A stretch of DNA of 64,000 nt from Bacillota bacterium. GTDB taxonomy: Bacteria > Bacillota > Clostridia > Christensenellales > SZUA-584. A program made the position numbers and the translations under genes. A model generated the notes under the pieces. The model worked only from the letters and a program-made list of their open reading frames with translations, did not search any database and was not told the origin of the DNA. Where the stretch lies: the NCBI GenBank assembly GCA_023436115.1, contig JAEZKQ010000004.1, forward strand, positions 163,181-227,180, given 5' to 3'. Below are positions 1 to 8,619 of this stretch, in pieces (positions within the stretch are counted from its first letter, which is position 1; each line of letters starts with the position of its first letter).

Positions 1-1061
1 GCCTTTTCCAACATCTGATCGAGTGTGCCCGATTCCTCGCCGATTTTCGCCATGTGCGTCAGCATGCTGGGGAATATCTCCGCGGCGCTGATGGCCGCGT
101 ACAGCGTGCGTCCCTGCTTGATCTGTTCCTCGATGTCCAGCAGCTTGTTTTCCGCCACCTTGTTGGAAACGATCTTAGACGCGATGCGCAAAGACTGCGT
201 GAGCGGAATACCCGATGCCATGAGAGACGAAAGCGTGCGGCTAAGCCGAGCCGAGAGCAGCCGCACCATCGCCTTCTTGGTCAACGGAACTTTTAGCTTC
301 ATGCCATCGATGAACAGACGACCCTGCTGTGTCGATTTAATCATCTTGATTATGGTATACAGCGCCACGACACCGGCAAGCAGGAAGGGCCATTGATGCA
401 CCACGAAATCGCTGATGGACAGCATGGCCTTGGTCATCCAATGCAGCTCGGTGTTCAACGATTCAAATATGTTCACAAACTGAGGGACGATGACGACTAG
501 CATGAAGACGACCACGAGCAGCGATAATATGCCAACGATTGTGGGATAAAGCATGGCGCTTCTTACCTTGCGCATGATACGATAGTCCTTGTCGAATGTG
601 ACGGCGAGACGTTCCAGCGAACGGTCCAGCGTACCGCTGACTTCACCCGCTTCGATCATCTGTATCATCATGCCGGGCAGCGCGCGTTCATGTACCGCAA
701 AGCTTTCCGAAAGCCCCTTGCCGCGCTGCAAATCTTCATAGACCGATGTTAATATGCTTTTGAACTTCTTGTGGTCGGTCTGTTCCTCGAGCATCGACAG
801 CGCTTGCACGAGAGGAACGCCCGCCTTTAAAATGCTGGCAAATTGCGTGCAGAAAATCGCGAGAATCCGCTTGGGTATCTTGGCCGAGCCTATCGCGACA
901 TCCATAGACGTTTTAGGATTGATCTCGGATAACTCCAAAAGATAAAGCGATTTGGCGCGCAGCTCATAAACCACTGCCTTTTTATCTGTCGCTTCGATTA
1001 CGCCTTCAACGGTCTGCCCGGCTCTGTTGGCCGCTTTATACAGATACTGGATAATAATCAC
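1..1061 (-). CDS. pilC: Type IV pilus / type II secretion inner-membrane platform protein PilC/GspF (partial, C-terminus off the window)
   Basis: I translated the open frame running to the left edge, about 353 residues. It has two T2SF domains: the first includes a stretch reading GEVSGTLDRSLERL and the second a near copy reading GEESGTLDQMLEKA at the edge. Hydrophobic segments follow each half-domain, as in PilC, which sits in the inner membrane and couples the ATPase motors to pilin assembly. Roughly the last 50 residues are missing. It lies 11 bases after pilT and is the last visible gene of the pilB-pilT-pilC operon. The start is uncertain: the Shine-Dalgarno AAGAGG overlaps the GTG at 1061, so a rarer ATT at 1055 has the better spacing. 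Family assignment is firm; pilus versus secretion use cannot be told from this gene alone. Confidence 0.88.
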   Translation of the reverse strand, partial: MIIIQYLYKAANRAGQTVEGVIEATDKKAVVYELRAKSLYLLELSEINPKTSMDVAIGSAKIPKRILAIFCTQFASILKAGVPLVQALSMLEEQTDHKKFKSILTSVYEDLQRGKGLSESFAVHERALPGMMIQMIEAGEVSGTLDRSLERLAVTFDKDYRIMRKVRSAMLYPTIVGILSLLVVVFMLVVIVPQFVNIFESLNTELHWMTKAMLSISDFVVHQWPFLLAGVVALYTIIKMIKSTQQGRLFIDGMKLKVPLTKKAMVRLLSARLSRTLSSLMASGIPLTQSLRIASKIVSNKVAENKLLDIEEQIKQGRTLYAAISAAEIFPSMLTHMAKIGEESGTLDQMLEK

Positions 1062-1072
1062 CTCTTAAAGGT

Positions 1073-2122
1073 TTATAGTAATGTGCTGATATAGTTCTTG
1101 TCGATGCAGTAGAAAAGCGCGTCTTCACGGGAAATACGGCCCTGACGGAAAAGGTTCGCAAGCGCATTATCCATAAGCTGATTGCCCGAAGACGTGGACG
1201 CCTGCATAATTCCCGCAACTTGATGCACCTTGTTTTCACGTATCAGATTTCGCACGGCAGGCGTGGCGATCAGCGTTTCCACCGCGGGCACACGGCTTTT
1301 GCCGTCGGTACTGAGCAGCAGCTGCTGCGAAATGACGGCGACGAGCGTCATGGAGAGCTGCATACGTATCTGCTGCTGCTGGAACGGCGGGAACACATCG
1401 ATCACGCGATCGATGGTTTTGGCCGCGCCTGTGGTGTGCAGCGTTGAGAGCACCAAATGCCCCGTTTCGGCGGCAGTTAAGGCAATGCTGATCGTTTCCA
1501 GATCGCGCATCTCGCCGATGAGTATAATATCCGGGTCCTGACGCATGGCGGCACGGAGCGCGGCGGCATAGTTCTGCGAATCCACGCCGATCTCACGCTG
1601 ATTCACGATACATTTTTTATGCTTGTGAAGGTATTCGATAGGATCCTCAAGCGTGAGTATATGTGCGTTGCGCGTTTGGTTGATCACGTCGATCATGGCG
1701 GCTAATGTTGTTGATTTGCCGCTCCCCGTCGGGCCGGTGACGAGTATGAGCCCTCGGTTCAAAGAACAAAGTGAGTGCACGACCGGGGGGAGCCCCAATG
1801 AGCTTAAATCAGGCGGATTGTTGCGTATCAAGCGCATGGCCAGCGCCACGCTCTGGCGCTGCTTGTAGGCGTTCACGCGGAAACGGTATTTGCCCGGTAC
1901 AGACAGCGAAAAGTCAAATTCGCCATTCTGTTCAAACATGTTCCATTGCAATTCGTCCATGACCTCTCTCGCAAAAGCGCGTGAGATATCCGGCGTGACC
2001 ATTGTATCGCCCAGCGAGACAAGACCGCTGCTGATGCGTACCGTTGGCGGAATACCTACGGATATGTGAAGATCTGACGCGTTCATTGCGGCAGCTTTTT
2101 CCATCAGATCGGTAATATTCAT
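1073..2122 (-). CDS. pilT: Twitching motility / retraction ATPase PilT
   Basis: This 349-residue protein has the usual PilT length and order. There is an N-terminal PAS-like domain, Walker A GPTGSGKST at about 130-138, an Asp box (TLEDPIEYLHK), the GEMRD segment with the Walker B region, and a His box (GHLVLSTLHTTGA). PilT is a hexameric cytoplasmic ATPase that drives pilus retraction from the base of the machine. Its ATG overlaps the pilB stop codon (ATGA), indicating translational coupling, and pilC follows after 11 bases. PilT has no role in ordinary type II secretion, so its presence favours a retractile type IV pilus. Confidence is high. Confidence 0.95.
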   Translation of the reverse strand: MNITDLMEKAAAMNASDLHISVGIPPTVRISSGLVSLGDTMVTPDISRAFAREVMDELQWNMFEQNGEFDFSLSVPGKYRFRVNAYKQRQSVALAMRLIRNNPPDLSSLGLPPVVHSLCSLNRGLILVTGPTGSGKSTTLAAMIDVINQTRNAHILTLEDPIEYLHKHKKCIVNQREIGVDSQNYAAALRAAMRQDPDIILIGEMRDLETISIALTAAETGHLVLSTLHTTGAAKTIDRVIDVFPPFQQQQIRMQLSMTLVAVISQQLLLSTDGKSRVPAVETLIATPAVRNLIRENKVHQVAGIMQASTSSGNQLMDNALANLFRQGRISREDALFYCIDKNYISTLL

Positions 2123-3813
2123 TCGCTGTCTCCTTTATAAGAATACGATGTGCTGATGACCTCCGAAATGGTTGTTAAACCGCTTTCCATCAGCGCGATG
2201 CATTCGGAGGAAATCGTCGTCATATGTTGCCGCGTCACCGCGTCGTCGCGTATACGGTCTATAGCCGCGCCGCCTGTGATCATATCGCGTACCTGCCTGT
2301 CTATCACAAGTATCTCATGAACGGCTCTGCGTCCTTTATAGCCGGAGTTATTGCAGTAAGAGCAGCCCTTGCCATGGTATATGGTCTTCGTATACAAGGC
2401 CGGAAGCCCGGCTGCGGTCAGTTCAAAGCGGCTGGGCTTATATTCTTCCTTGCAGTAAGGGCAAACGGTTTTCACGAGCCGTTGAGAAAGTACGCCCACA
2501 AGCGAAGCCGACAGCATATAGGAGGGAACGCCCATATTGATAAGCCGAGAAATAGTACCCGCCGCGTCATTGGTGTGTATTGTGGAGAGTACGAGGTGTC
2601 CCGTGATGGCGGCGCGTATAGCCATGTCCACCGTTTCGGAATCACGGATTTCACCAATCATGATAATATCGGGGTCTTGGCGCAATATCGACCGAAGTCC
2701 GGTCGAGAAAGTCAGCCCGGCCTTGGTATTCACCTGCATTTGATTGATACCAGTCATGGTGTATTCCACGGGATCTTCCACCGTGATGATATTCTTGGTG
2801 TTGTCGTTAAGCTCATTGAGCATGGCATAGAGCGTTGTGGATTTGCCGCTGCCGGTGGGCCCGGTGATCAGTATAATGCCGTGAGGATTTTTAAGCAGCG
2901 CGTCGAACTTATGTATATTATCTTTGGAAAAACCGAGCTTGTCCTTTGTGATAAAAAAGCCTTGCTTATCGAGCAGACGCATCACGATCTTTTCACCGTG
3001 CACCGTGGGCATAGACGACATACGCACGTCGATATCGTTATCCGCGAGCGTCAGGCGGTAGCGCCCGTCCTGCGGCAGACGCTTCTCGGCGATATCCATA
3101 TTGCCGATAATTTTAAGCCTTGTTGTCACGGCGGACTGTGCTTTTTTAGGTATTGTGAGCGCATTAATGAGCTGTCCGTCTATTCTCATGCGCACGCGCA
3201 CATCGTTTTGGCCAGGTTCCACATGAATATCGCTCGCGTTGGCTTTGGCGGCCTGTTCAAATATTGAGTTCACGAGGCGTACAATGGGGGCGTTGGCAAT
3301 ATTCGTCGCCATCGGGTCTATCGCGGCGGCGGCTTCGTCCGCCTCTGCCGCCAGCTCCTTGATGGCGGTTTCGGCGTATTCATTGCCGTATATGGTGTTG
3401 ATCGCGGTCTCGATAGCAAGCTCCGGCGCGATCATCGGGTAAACATCCAGCCCCGAGACCACGCGCGCGTCTTCAATCGCGATAAAATCCGCAGGATCGG
3501 CCATGGCCAGATATAGGCGGTTGCCGTCCACTTTGACGGGAGCCATTTTGTGTTTGCGGGCCAGTGAAACCGGAAGAGCCTTAGACAGCAGTTTTGGCAG
3601 TTTGACCGTTTCCAGATTGATAAACGGTATATCGAGCTGATACTGCATGACCTCCATAAGCTGCTGTTCTGTGACAAGACCTCTGGCTTTAAGTATCTTA
3701 CCCAGACGATCGCCTGTTTTCTTCTGCTCAGACAGACACTCCTGAAGCTGTTCATTTGTGATAATACCCACATCAATCAGCATCTCGCCAAGATATTTAT
3801 GCTTAATAGCCAA
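2119..3813 (-). CDS. pilB: Type IV pilus assembly ATPase PilB/GspE with N-terminal MshEN domain
   Basis: A cytoplasmic extension ATPase of about 564 residues. Numbered from the upstream GTG at 3822, residues about 8-63 form two tandem MshEN-like motifs of the type LGxxLxxxGxxxxxxLxxxLxxQ, separated by KKTGD; the second begins with a full RLG. In MshE-type ATPases this fold binds cyclic di-GMP. The AAA core has Walker A GPTGSGKST at about 321-329, an EDPVEYT Asp box and GEIRDSETVD. A C-terminal zinc site is formed by CPYC and CSYC. It overlaps pilT by four bases. The start given is a TTG eight bases after AGGGG; the GTG at 3822 overlaps that Shine-Dalgarno. A diguanylate cyclase gene lies elsewhere in the window. 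Confidence 0.93.
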   Translation of the reverse strand: MAIKHKYLGEMLIDVGIITNEQLQECLSEQKKTGDRLGKILKARGLVTEQQLMEVMQYQLDIPFINLETVKLPKLLSKALPVSLARKHKMAPVKVDGNRLYLAMADPADFIAIEDARVVSGLDVYPMIAPELAIETAINTIYGNEYAETAIKELAAEADEAAAAIDPMATNIANAPIVRLVNSIFEQAAKANASDIHVEPGQNDVRVRMRIDGQLINALTIPKKAQSAVTTRLKIIGNMDIAEKRLPQDGRYRLTLADNDIDVRMSSMPTVHGEKIVMRLLDKQGFFITKDKLGFSKDNIHKFDALLKNPHGIILITGPTGSGKSTTLYAMLNELNDNTKNIITVEDPVEYTMTGINQMQVNTKAGLTFSTGLRSILRQDPDIIMIGEIRDSETVDMAIRAAITGHLVLSTIHTNDAAGTISRLINMGVPSYMLSASLVGVLSQRLVKTVCPYCKEEYKPSRFELTAAGLPALYTKTIYHGKGCSYCNNSGYKGRRAVHEILVIDRQVRDMITGGAAIDRIRDDAVTRQHMTTISSECIALMESGLTTISEVISTSYSYKGDSE

Positions 3814-3932
3814 CGCTTTCACCCCTGCATCATAAGAAATTATTTGTATATTAATATAAACATTTCATAGAGAGGCAAAACAGGAAACACTTGCTGAAGG
3901 CATCTATTTAAAACGTTCTGTGCCTTTTCTGC

Positions 3933-3961
3933 TTTACACAGCCTTTGTTTTTATGTATACT
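3933..3961 (+). promoter_or_regulatory. Sigma-A-type promoter for the lipoprotein gene
   Basis: TTTACA (3933-3938), a 17-base spacer and TATACT (3956-3961) stand about 30 bases before the lipoprotein start. A strong AAAGGGG ribosome binding site lies at 3979-3985. Seen in sequence; activity is inferred. Confidence 0.6.
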
Positions 3962-3991
3962 TGAGTACGATATTAATCAAAGGGGTTTATT

Positions 3992-4507
3992 ATGCGAAAT
4001 AAAAGCTTAAAGATAACTGCCGTGGCGCTCATCGTTGCGATCTTAGCCATGATGATGGCGGGCTGCGGAGCACCGACAATTTCCAAGCCGCAGATGTCAG
4101 AAGGCGCGCAGTCTGTTAAAGTGGAAGGAAGCTGCGACATTGCGATTAACGGCGATGTGATCACCGTGTCCGGCGAAACGAATCTCATGGACGGCGTGGT
4201 GCTGGATATCTCTATCGTGTCGCAGGATGGCATGACCGTGGATAATGTAAGAGTGACAAAGAATGGCGACCAGGTTTCTCAGGATTTTGCCATAACCAGC
4301 GAAAAATTTGACGAAACCGTCAAAAGCGTGACCGGCTTTATCGCCTGCGCACCTTCCCAATACGGGCAGCATGCAAACCAAGATACGGTTTTTGGCAAGT
4401 ACGGTAAAAAGTTCGAGAACATTGAAGCAGACAAGGAAAATCTCGTGTGGAATGCGGGCGGCAACGTTGTGTTGTTTGCTTCCCAAAGCATCGACATTCC
4501 CCAATAA
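3992..4507 (+). CDS. Putative lipoprotein of unknown function
   Basis: A 171-residue protein with a lipoprotein signal: MRNK, a hydrophobic stretch of about 17 residues, then MAGC with the lipidated cysteine at 25. The mature part is short, rich in alternating hydrophobic and polar residues, and looks like a beta-sandwich; I recognise no catalytic motif. It should be anchored on the outer face of the membrane. The gene stands alone, with its own promoter and its own terminator (4525-4558), between divergently oriented pilus and arginase-like genes. No function can be assigned from the sequence or the neighbours. Confidence 0.8.
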   Translation: MRNKSLKITAVALIVAILAMMMAGCGAPTISKPQMSEGAQSVKVEGSCDIAINGDVITVSGETNLMDGVVLDISIVSQDGMTVDNVRVTKNGDQVSQDFAITSEKFDETVKSVTGFIACAPSQYGQHANQDTVFGKYGKKFENIEADKENLVWNAGGNVVLFASQSIDIPQ

Positions 4508-4524
4508 ACCACTTCGGAAAGATG

Positions 4525-4558
4525 AACGGCCGCAGGAACATCCCTGAGGCCGTTTTTG
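4525..4558 (+). terminator. Rho-independent terminator after the lipoprotein gene
   Basis: A perfect AACGGCC/GGCCGTT stem (4525-4531 with 4548-4554) has further inner pairing (CAGG/CCTG) and is followed by TTTTTG. It sits between two convergent genes and could also slow transcription arriving from the arginase-like gene, though the reverse-strand T-tract is weak. Confidence 0.85.
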
Positions 4559-4559
4559 T

Positions 4560-5390
4560 TTATAACAGCGCGGCCTCGGACGCTTTTAGCAGACGGTAAA
4601 GCTCCGCTTCGCATACGCTTTCGACGTGAACATATTCCACTAGGCTGATACCCGCGATCTCATAACGGCATTTTAGGCCCTCAATGGCATTGATCAAACT
4701 GTCCACTGTGAGTCCGCCGGCCGTAGGGCACATCACCGCCGGAAAGCATGCGGGGTCAAGTACATCCAGATCGATATGAATGTAAACATGCTTATACCGT
4801 TTCGCCTCAAGCACATTAATGAGCCTTTCACCCGTGTTTGTGTCTTTCACGCTGACGCAGGGAATATTGTTTTTCTCGATAAAGGCCGTTTCGGGTTCGT
4901 CCGGCTCGCGCAATCCGGCCATCACAACCTGATCTGTTTGAAGCAAAGAGGCACATAAGCTGACCATCTGTCTGTCACCGTCACCCAGCAGGCAGCGCAG
5001 CGGCATGCCGTGAAACTTTTGGCTGGGCGAGGAAGACGGGGTATTCAGGTCTCCGTGCGCGTCGAACCAGACGACAGCCAAGTCTCCGCCATGCAGCTCA
5101 TTAAGATAGGAAACCGGCGCGATTTCCACGCTGCAATCGCCGCCGATGGTCAGTATTTTGCGGCAGCGGCTATCCGAAAGCGCATCGGCAGCGCTTTTCT
5201 GCTGCCTTAAAATCACATCGTAGCCGATAATGCCGTTTTTGACAGGTAAATCATCATCCAATGATACATCAATCTCCTTGACGCAGGGGAGGGACAGATG
5301 CTTTTTAGCCGCCTGCGCGCCATAATAAAGCGCCTTGTCGTGGCCGCTGCCCTGCCATTGGGGGAATACAAAAGCGAGTATATGTGACAT
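4560..5390 (-). CDS. Arginase/agmatinase/formiminoglutamase-fold hydrolase with a GGDCS variant
   Basis: A 276-residue ureohydrolase-family protein. Five of the six canonical manganese ligands are visible: Asp110, His112 and Asp114 in DAHGDLNTP, and Asp207 and Asp209 in HIDLDVLDP. The sixth, normally the His of GGDHS, is Cys86 in GGDCS. The family hydrolyses arginine, agmatine, formiminoglutamate or related guanidino/amidino compounds using a two-metal centre. The His-to-Cys change leaves substrate and even metal content open. A good GGAAG ribosome binding site precedes the ATG at 5390. It faces the lipoprotein gene across a shared terminator, and no urea or polyamine genes are nearby to point to a substrate. 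Confidence 0.85.
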   Translation of the reverse strand: MSHILAFVFPQWQGSGHDKALYYGAQAAKKHLSLPCVKEIDVSLDDDLPVKNGIIGYDVILRQQKSAADALSDSRCRKILTIGGDCSVEIAPVSYLNELHGGDLAVVWFDAHGDLNTPSSSPSQKFHGMPLRCLLGDGDRQMVSLCASLLQTDQVVMAGLREPDEPETAFIEKNNIPCVSVKDTNTGERLINVLEAKRYKHVYIHIDLDVLDPACFPAVMCPTAGGLTVDSLINAIEGLKCRYEIAGISLVEYVHVESVCEAELYRLLKASEAALL

Positions 5391-5550
5391 AGAAACTTCC
5401 TTTATAAAATCTTCAAATTAGAGCGTGCAGAATGACTATCCAAACAAATATTGCGGGCTTGGTAATCTTCTGCAAGACTTATTATATGGATAATGGGCAG
5501 CTCACAAATTGGAACGAAATTAGCTTGTCATATACATAATGGGAAGTTCG

Positions 5551-7179
5551 TTATCCTATATCTCTAATATGGACAATTTCGATATTCTGCGATCCACATA
5601 TAGGGCAAGTATCTGTTTTCTGTAATGCCGTATCATAGTCTTGCATCAAGCAATCTTTACAAAATAGATAATCCTTTATAGATAAGTATTTTCTCTTTGC
5701 ATCTACATGATACTGAATTTCCAATTTGGCGGGATTTTCCCCCAAGATAAAATCTGGAGTCAAAAGCAAAGATGTTTTCAATTTAAGAAACTTCTCATCT
5801 ATCTCTATCTCTCTATATTCGTATTCATCATATAAAAATATAACATATCTTCGCTCATGCTCACCAGACCATTTGGGGTCTTTTACAGAAAGTATCCAGT
5901 ATTGAAGGATTTCTTCTGAAAAATGTTTTTTGTCTTCGTTAGACATATCAAATTTATCAATAATATCGAACAAGTACTGCAATTCTTCTTTTGCTTGTTT
6001 CTTATCATATAAAATGTCAAAAGCGAGTACTTGAGAAACATATGGTCTTGTAATATAATTCGGAAGTTTTGAATCCGCGTTTTCTCTTTTTTTCATTTTA
6101 AAAATGCCTACCGGGCCAAGTAATTCAACTATTCGATCATTCTTAAAACCATATATACATGATCCGTAATTTTCCATCATCTCCTCGTCTTTAACTAATT
6201 TGCTAAACGAAGAAACATAATAGGTTCTTTTCGCTGTGAAATCAATGTCCCTTGTCCAACCGTAATTGTTCCATAAATCAGCATCAAACAGTTCTGGAAT
6301 TATCTTTTGCTCTCTTTCGTCATTAAGATATTTAGTTTTTTTCATCCATATCTCATGATTCTTGCAACTCAATTCCGCTATTTCCGGAGGTATATATTTG
6401 CAAATATAATCTTCATTATAGTTATTCCGTGATTTGAGAATAAAATTGCTAATTTGTGTCTTTAATATACCCTTTAATGGACGCACTGCTGGTGATTCAT
6501 TATTCATTCTAACTAGCTTTGCTTCAAGTTCAAAAAGTTTCATGAGTTCTTTGCGAGAGAATTTCCAGATACCTTCTCTTTTTGTCCCATGCATATAACT
6601 GAGATCATTCAACATGGAAACATATGCTTGTGTAATGGATGAAGTCATATTTTCAGATGAATCCGCTTCCAATATATTATTTACTAGCTCGATAACTTGA
6701 TCTGAAAAGGACTTGTCCTTTTCAACATTAAACTTTTGATATGCATAATGATAGAGCTTTAGCGGAGGAAGCAATATGTCCATATATGCCTTCACCTCGA
6801 ATGTATCATTAAGATTGTTGTCATCTAGCGCTGGTGGTGTGAACCATGATACCATCTTTTGCATACGTGTTGTATCCCCCACAATTTCATATAGATATAC
6901 CTTTAATGCATTAATCTGATATGCAGCAGCGGATACGTAGAGAATATTAATTAGTTCAACTTCAAATTCCGTTACTCTATATAACCCTTCATAAGATCTC
7001 TGATTTAAATCATGCTCACTTATGAGTGATAACAATACCTCTTTGGTCTTATAGCCTGGATTTTTCATAAACATTTCGGTTGTTTTATAAATTCTTTCAA
7101 GAGCAAATTCCCTATTATTAGCTGGCCAGTTTGAAGGCCTATTGCTACTATTTAAAAACGTGTCCATAGTTGCTAGCAT
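5551..7179 (-). CDS. Unrecognised 542-residue protein with a C-terminal zinc-ribbon-like motif
   Basis: I do not recognise this protein. It is mostly hydrophilic, rich in Lys, Glu, Asn and aromatic residues, without a signal peptide or obvious membrane segments. The last 40 residues contain two CxxC pairs (Cys507/Cys510 and Cys525/Cys528), a typical four-cysteine zinc ribbon. Codon choice and base composition are clearly AT-richer than in the genes on either side, suggesting horizontal transfer. Start choice is weak: the ATG at 7179 has GGAG 12 bases upstream, and a second in-frame ATG at 7167 has none. It stands alone, with AT-rich spacers of about 160 and 210 bases around it. It could be a defence or mobile-element cargo protein, but nothing in the sequence shows that. 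Confidence 0.7.
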   Translation of the reverse strand: MLATMDTFLNSSNRPSNWPANNREFALERIYKTTEMFMKNPGYKTKEVLLSLISEHDLNQRSYEGLYRVTEFEVELINILYVSAAAYQINALKVYLYEIVGDTTRMQKMVSWFTPPALDDNNLNDTFEVKAYMDILLPPLKLYHYAYQKFNVEKDKSFSDQVIELVNNILEADSSENMTSSITQAYVSMLNDLSYMHGTKREGIWKFSRKELMKLFELEAKLVRMNNESPAVRPLKGILKTQISNFILKSRNNYNEDYICKYIPPEIAELSCKNHEIWMKKTKYLNDEREQKIIPELFDADLWNNYGWTRDIDFTAKRTYYVSSFSKLVKDEEMMENYGSCIYGFKNDRIVELLGPVGIFKMKKRENADSKLPNYITRPYVSQVLAFDILYDKKQAKEELQYLFDIIDKFDMSNEDKKHFSEEILQYWILSVKDPKWSGEHERRYVIFLYDEYEYREIEIDEKFLKLKTSLLLTPDFILGENPAKLEIQYHVDAKRKYLSIKDYLFCKDCLMQDYDTALQKTDTCPICGSQNIEIVHIRDIG

Positions 7180-7389
7180 CTCTTAGCATTGCTCCAATTC
7201 TTATAGCTCCCATTATTGCTATAATATAAATTTCATATCTTCAAGACTTAACTTATTCATATCTAGCATAATATAACATAAACTACAATTTTCATGCAAC
7301 ATACACTAAAAACGGGTTTATATGGAGTGAATAATAACTGATTGGACGATCGTAACGAGCCAACTGCCATTGTGTAATAGTAACAAAGT

Positions 7390-8529
7390 TTATTCTGCCG
7401 AAGTTAACTGGCCGCTGCGCCACAGCGCGATAAGTAGGTCGGTCATACGCCCATAGCTTTTTACGCCATCGGCTTGCATGTTCGCCTTTAAGTAGGTGTT
7501 GTTGACCTGCGTGACGGCCTCGCTGACAGGGCTTTCGTATTGTGCCCAAAAAGCGCTGTTGGCCCTTAAGTCGCGGATGATTCCTTCGCTGAAGGTATTG
7601 CGAAGCTCAAAATACATGTCGCTGTCCGCGCTATACAGCGCGTTTGAGGCCGTCATCAAAGCCAGCATCGTGCCGGAATAGCGCACGGACGCGTCGTCAG
7701 CATAGGACAATACAAAATACGACAGGAAGTTGGCTTCGTCTTCACGCGCAAAGCCGCGCTGGTGTGCCGCTTCATGAGCCGCGGAAGATGCGAACAGCAG
7801 CAATGGCGCGTCCGCGTTGACGTTGGCTTCGGCCGTAAAAGGGATATAGATTCCGGCCAGATGCGACCAGGACATCCCCTGTGAATTGAGCACCGGCTTC
7901 ACGCGCCCGTAGCTGCCGCCTAAAAAATCGTTGCTGGATTGCCGCGCCGCGTTGTTATAGTATACAGGGATGTTATTCATGATGTCGCGTCTTGTCAGAT
8001 TCGGCGAGAAAATGCCGTTCTCGTCCTCGGGGACAACGGCGCGAAGCGCGTTTGCCTGATCGGCCAGAGCCGTGCACGTATTATATAGCTCGTTCACGGT
8101 GGCAGGGGAGGCATCCAGCCCCAGTGTATCGCACAAAGGTCTGCGCGCATAGTTGAAGCCCCAAAGACCGACGAAAAGCGCGTAGAGCATTGAAAATGCG
8201 CCGAGCAGCACGATAATGTGATTGATAACGGCTTGCCACCATTTCTTTTTGGCGCGCACAGCATGAATCACCATAATAATCAGGAACACACCGATGAACA
8301 ATACCAATAAATAAAGCAATATCTCTGCCAGAGAGAAAGGCAGAACGCCCGTGATTGTGGAAAGCGCCTGCGTGATGACAGGAAAAATGGTACGCGAAAA
8401 CACGCCTTCCGTGAGATCAGGCCAAAGAAAGGACAGTCGGAAAAGCACATAGAAAACAGGTCCGGGGAGAAGCCATATGAGTTTTTTTAGGGTTGACCTT
8501 AAATCAAACGCAGGCAAATCACTGTTCAT
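7390..8529 (-). CDS. DUF3810-type membrane protein with HExxH motif
   Basis: A 379-residue protein with three predicted membrane segments near the N-terminus (about 13-33, 68-90 and 103-124) and then a large domain with HEAAH at 252-256, followed by RGFAREDEANF. The HExxH and the downstream Glu-rich helix suggest a zinc metallopeptidase facing outside, as proposed for the DUF3810 family. A strong AGGGGG ribosome binding site lies five bases before the ATG. The next gene upstream on the same strand is a PrsW-type membrane protease, so both may act on envelope proteins. Peptidase activity is inferred from the motif only. Confidence 0.8.
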   Translation of the reverse strand: MNSDLPAFDLRSTLKKLIWLLPGPVFYVLFRLSFLWPDLTEGVFSRTIFPVITQALSTITGVLPFSLAEILLYLLVLFIGVFLIIMVIHAVRAKKKWWQAVINHIIVLLGAFSMLYALFVGLWGFNYARRPLCDTLGLDASPATVNELYNTCTALADQANALRAVVPEDENGIFSPNLTRRDIMNNIPVYYNNAARQSSNDFLGGSYGRVKPVLNSQGMSWSHLAGIYIPFTAEANVNADAPLLLFASSAAHEAAHQRGFAREDEANFLSYFVLSYADDASVRYSGTMLALMTASNALYSADSDMYFELRNTFSEGIIRDLRANSAFWAQYESPVSEAVTQVNNTYLKANMQADGVKSYGRMTDLLIALWRSGQLTSAE

Positions 8530-8619
8530 GCAAGCCCCCTTGTCCTGTATGAAGATGTACGTTCGGTAACTTTATTGTATATAAAAAACAAACCGCCGGT
8601 CAATGTCAATGATAGACAG

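Noticed and set aside
4560..5390. Calling the arginase-fold gene speB or rocF
   Set aside because: The metal-ligand change and the lack of polyamine or arginine genes nearby leave the substrate open.
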